This document shows, piece by piece, positions 62,087 through 64,000 of a stretch of DNA of 64,000 nucleotides. Position 1 is the first letter of the stretch, and every line of letters begins with the position of its first letter. The translations under genes were made by a program, and so were the position numbers. The DNA is from Pseudohongiella sp. (GTDB lineage: Bacteria > Pseudomonadota > Gammaproteobacteria > Pseudomonadales > Pseudohongiellaceae). The notes below the pieces were generated by a model that ran no database searches, was not told the DNA's origin, and saw only the letters and a program-made list of their open reading frames with translations. The stretch is from assembly GCA_030651695.1 (NCBI GenBank), contig JAUSCD010000033.1:1-64000 (forward strand). Reading direction: 5' to 3'.

Positions 62087-63502
62087 TCAGCTTTCAGTAC
62101 GGGCCTGCGCTTCGCGCCGGGCAGCATCAATAATTTCAAACAGATCACGGCTCTGCATGCGCTGTAAGTCCATCATGCGCTGCCAGTCTACCAGCCGGGC
62201 ACGTGCCTCTGTGGTATTGCCTGTCAGCAGATTCTGACCAACTGTCACCACCCAATCCCCGGCTTTGATGCCGCGCACACCGGATGCCATACGGCCGCTG
62301 GCAATCACATCAACCGGCACAAAACTGACAGGTAGCGAAGGGGTTAATGCGGGGGCACCATCCACCTCAGCCTGGGGCCGGAATTCATCACCGACTGGCG
62401 GCTGCATAACAAAAATACCTTCGACCCCTGTGCGCGGATGACGATATATCGCGCTGTTTGGAATCAGCACTGCTTCCTCAGACTGGCCATAGAGCACATC
62501 AACAGTTACAAACATGCCGGGACGCATCAGGCCATCCTGATTGCTGACATCGATATATGCCTGGGTGCGCAAGGTACTGCTGTCAAGAAACGGGGATACG
62601 CGAGCTATGTCGGCCGATATCATGAGATCCGGCCAACTGTCGGAATACAGGTTAACCGGCATACCTTGGCGAATATAGGTCAGATTGCGTTCAGTCAGCA
62701 GAATTTCCACCTGCATCTGCGTCAGATCTCCAATCAGAAACAGGCGGGTGTTCTGACTGGCAATCTGGCCACGTTCGGCGTTGCGCAAACCAATGGTGCC
62801 ACTGGTAGGCGCACGCACGGTCGTGCGGGCAAGCTCCATTCGCCGCTCTTCGAGCTGGGATTCCACTTGTCGTTGCTGCGCCTGACGCAATTGCACATCG
62901 GCCTGGGCCACTGCCACCTGGGCACGGACCGCTTCCAGCGCGGACACAGTCTCAAGCTGGCGCGTACGCAATTCCTCAATCCGGATCAGCTGATTGGCCA
63001 GTACCTGAAAATTGGCTTCAGCCTGGCGCGTCTGAGCACGTGCGACCTCAAGCTGCGACTCTGCCTGCTGTAAGCGCTCCCGGTATTCCGTGTCACGGAT
63101 TTGCACCAACGGATCACCGGCATTCACAAATTGGCCATTATCGGCAAATATCTGAACAATCGGGCCGCCGACTTCAGGGAAAATTTCAGCCTGATTGCGT
63201 GCAGTTACCTGGCCGGTCAGACGCTCTTCCAGGGGCAAGCCACCGTATTGGGCGGCGACCACTTCAACGGCGGGAATCAGACCCGGAGGCATTCCGCCCT
63301 GACCACCAAATCCCCCCCCAAAACCACCAGGACCGCCGCGCATGCCGCCCTGCGGCCCTGCAGGCGCAGCACCAGTCTGACTGGTATTGCCTGTCTCAGA
63401 CTCGGAGCTACAGGCAGCTACCAGCATCACTACAACAAGCAGGACTATCCTACAGGGTCTGAAACTGAGGCCGTGTGGATTACTGTGAAATTGCTTGATC
63501 AT
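62087..63502 (-). CDS. RND efflux periplasmic adaptor lipoprotein
   Basis: 471 residues from ATG 63502 (an ORF extension to 63580 adds residues without signal features). The lipobox is MLVAAC (around residue 32), then a Gly-rich linker (GGMRGGPGGFGGGFGGQGG). The membrane-fusion core follows: a barrel-sandwich half (RLTGQVTARNQAEIFPEVGG), a coiled-coil hairpin with many Gln/Arg/Glu (about 160-260), and the second barrel with TSGTIGLRNAERG. It links the permease with an outer-membrane channel. It is the first gene of the pump operon. Confidence 0.92.
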   Translation of the reverse strand: MIKQFHSNPHGLSFRPCRIVLLVVVMLVAACSSESETGNTSQTGAAPAGPQGGMRGGPGGFGGGFGGQGGMPPGLIPAVEVVAAQYGGLPLEERLTGQVTARNQAEIFPEVGGPIVQIFADNGQFVNAGDPLVQIRDTEYRERLQQAESQLEVARAQTRQAEANFQVLANQLIRIEELRTRQLETVSALEAVRAQVAVAQADVQLRQAQQRQVESQLEERRMELARTTVRAPTSGTIGLRNAERGQIASQNTRLFLIGDLTQMQVEILLTERNLTYIRQGMPVNLYSDSWPDLMISADIARVSPFLDSSTLRTQAYIDVSNQDGLMRPGMFVTVDVLYGQSEEAVLIPNSAIYRHPRTGVEGIFVMQPPVGDEFRPQAEVDGAPALTPSLPVSFVPVDVIASGRMASGVRGIKAGDWVVTVGQNLLTGNTTEARARLVDWQRMMDLQRMQSRDLFEIIDAARREAQARTES

Positions 63503-63846
63503 AGTGTTGGTCTCTGTAACTTCTGTGGCCAAACAGCCTGAATGACTCGGAACTACGCACAGCATACGCCATCGGGCCACTAAAATGGTGTCAAAACCCT
63601 AGCAATTACAGGGCATTCGTCCTGTCAAACGCGGCATTCACAGCAAGCTGTAACAAGAGTTTTCAGGAACATCAAATCTGCCACATTTCTGACAGATTTC
63701 TCTTCCATTACGCTATTCTTGGCATAGACTTCTAGCTGGTTTAACGTAACGCGACATTTTTTCCGTCTCGCGCCGGTTAATTATGTTTTTCCGACGGCTA
63801 CGAAAGCAGTAATAGCAGCTTTTTTTATGAATCAGCGGGGCACGTT
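63503..63846. other. 344-bp divergent region upstream of the agmatinase-family gene
   Basis: This separates the RND adaptor gene (minus) from the ureohydrolase gene (plus). Two dyads are seen: ACAGG-8 nt-CCTGT (63608-63625) and CGCGA...TCGCG (63750-63772) with an outer TTAA pair. The second lies about 75 bp before the ATG and could act in the leader. No convincing riboswitch signature was found. Confidence 0.4.
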
Positions 63847-64000
63847 ATGAGCACATGGGACAACGCGATCACCGGCACACCGGGTACCGGGGCTGTCAAT
63901 TCGCACAGCTTCGGAGGCGCGGTCAGTTTTTTCCGCACACCGTTCGGCCGCGACCTGACGGGCATTGATGTTGCCGTCATGGGCATTCCGCTGGACATTG
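63847..64000 (+). CDS. Agmatinase/guanidino-hydrolase family protein, N-terminal part
   Basis: The first 51 codons only; the gene runs off the window. It begins MSTWDNAITG and contains FFRTPFGRDLTGIDVAVMGI followed by PLDI, the N-terminal signature of SpeB-like ureohydrolases (agmatinase, guanidinobutyrase, guanidine hydrolase). The metal-binding His and Asp residues lie beyond the edge, so the substrate cannot be judged. The ATG follows a GGGGCACGTT stretch with a weak ribosome site. Confidence 0.8.
   Translation, partial: MSTWDNAITGTPGTGAVNSHSFGGAVSFFRTPFGRDLTGIDVAVMGIPLDI

Noticed and set aside
63581-63846. Guanidine riboswitch upstream of the agmatinase-family gene
   Set aside because: ACG-containing stretches near 63795-63810 recalled mini-ykkC loops, but two matching ACGR hairpins could not be formed and the ykkC-I core was not found.
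1-64000. CRISPR arrays or cas genes
   Set aside because: No regularly spaced direct repeats were seen and no Cas protein is among the coding sequences. The only tandem repeats are the tRNA-Arg copies.

Overview
The window looks like a chromosomal segment of a marine or halophilic gammaproteobacterium. Base composition is moderate (about 55% G+C by eye). The gene set includes ectABC for the osmolyte ectoine, a PQQ-dependent dehydrogenase with its own cytochrome c domain, a TAXI-type TRAP transporter, two SLC13-type permeases with regulatory RCK domains, a FlgO-domain lipoprotein and many predicted outer-membrane or lipoprotein components. This is compatible with a Pseudohongiella-like or related lineage, but no 16S or marker gene is present, so the genus is a guess.

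Region 1 (1-6300) is accessory DNA: the integrase-proximal end of an integrative element whose other end lies outside the window. It carries the end of an IS3-group insertion sequence sitting inside hsdS, an intact hsdM, two unrecognised genes separated by a 515-bp non-coding stretch dense in inverted repeats (one perfect 24-bp inverted repeat), a small excisionase-like gene and a DUF3596-type tyrosine integrase. The integrase stops 21 bp short of a tRNA-Arg(UCG) gene, the presumed attachment site.

Region 2 (6301-6800) is the most unusual part. Upstream of the intact tRNA-Arg are two further tRNA-Arg copies, each split in the T-loop by the same 77-nt sequence that folds into four back-to-back hairpins. 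One copy is also truncated at its 5' half, next to a plausible tRNA promoter.

Region 3 (6853-17416) is chromosomal: an M48/TPR lipoprotein protease, a PQQ dehydrogenase, a decayed hicA toxin with intact hicB, the ectABC operon, a membrane protein plus degenerate receiver protein, a nitroreductase/SDR pair and a DUF4156 lipoprotein.

Region 4 (17508-24837) holds a three-gene envelope operon (MMPL/RND permease, LolA-like periplasmic protein, outer-membrane beta-barrel), a dicarboxylate or amino-acid symporter and ferredoxin-NADP reductase. Region 5 (24990-34326) is a co-directional, tightly packed run: M16 peptidase lipoprotein, ABC ATPase and permease, two-PDZ lipoprotein, two FG-GAP repeat proteins and a small membrane protein; its function as a unit is not recognised.

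Region 6 (34367-46079) contains transporters and envelope genes: two SLC13 permeases, OmpW, a NIPSNAP protein, a SpmA-SpmB-type fusion, two lipoproteins and a TAXI-TRAP system. Region 7 (46119-54703) is a DUF58 / transglutaminase / MoxR / repeat-protein cluster followed by a Bcr/CflA-type exporter. Region 8 (54700-64000) has a Na/Pi cotransporter, copC-copD, a beta-carbonic anhydrase preceded by an orphan terminator-like hairpin, an RND efflux pump with its adaptor, and the start of an agmatinase-family gene.
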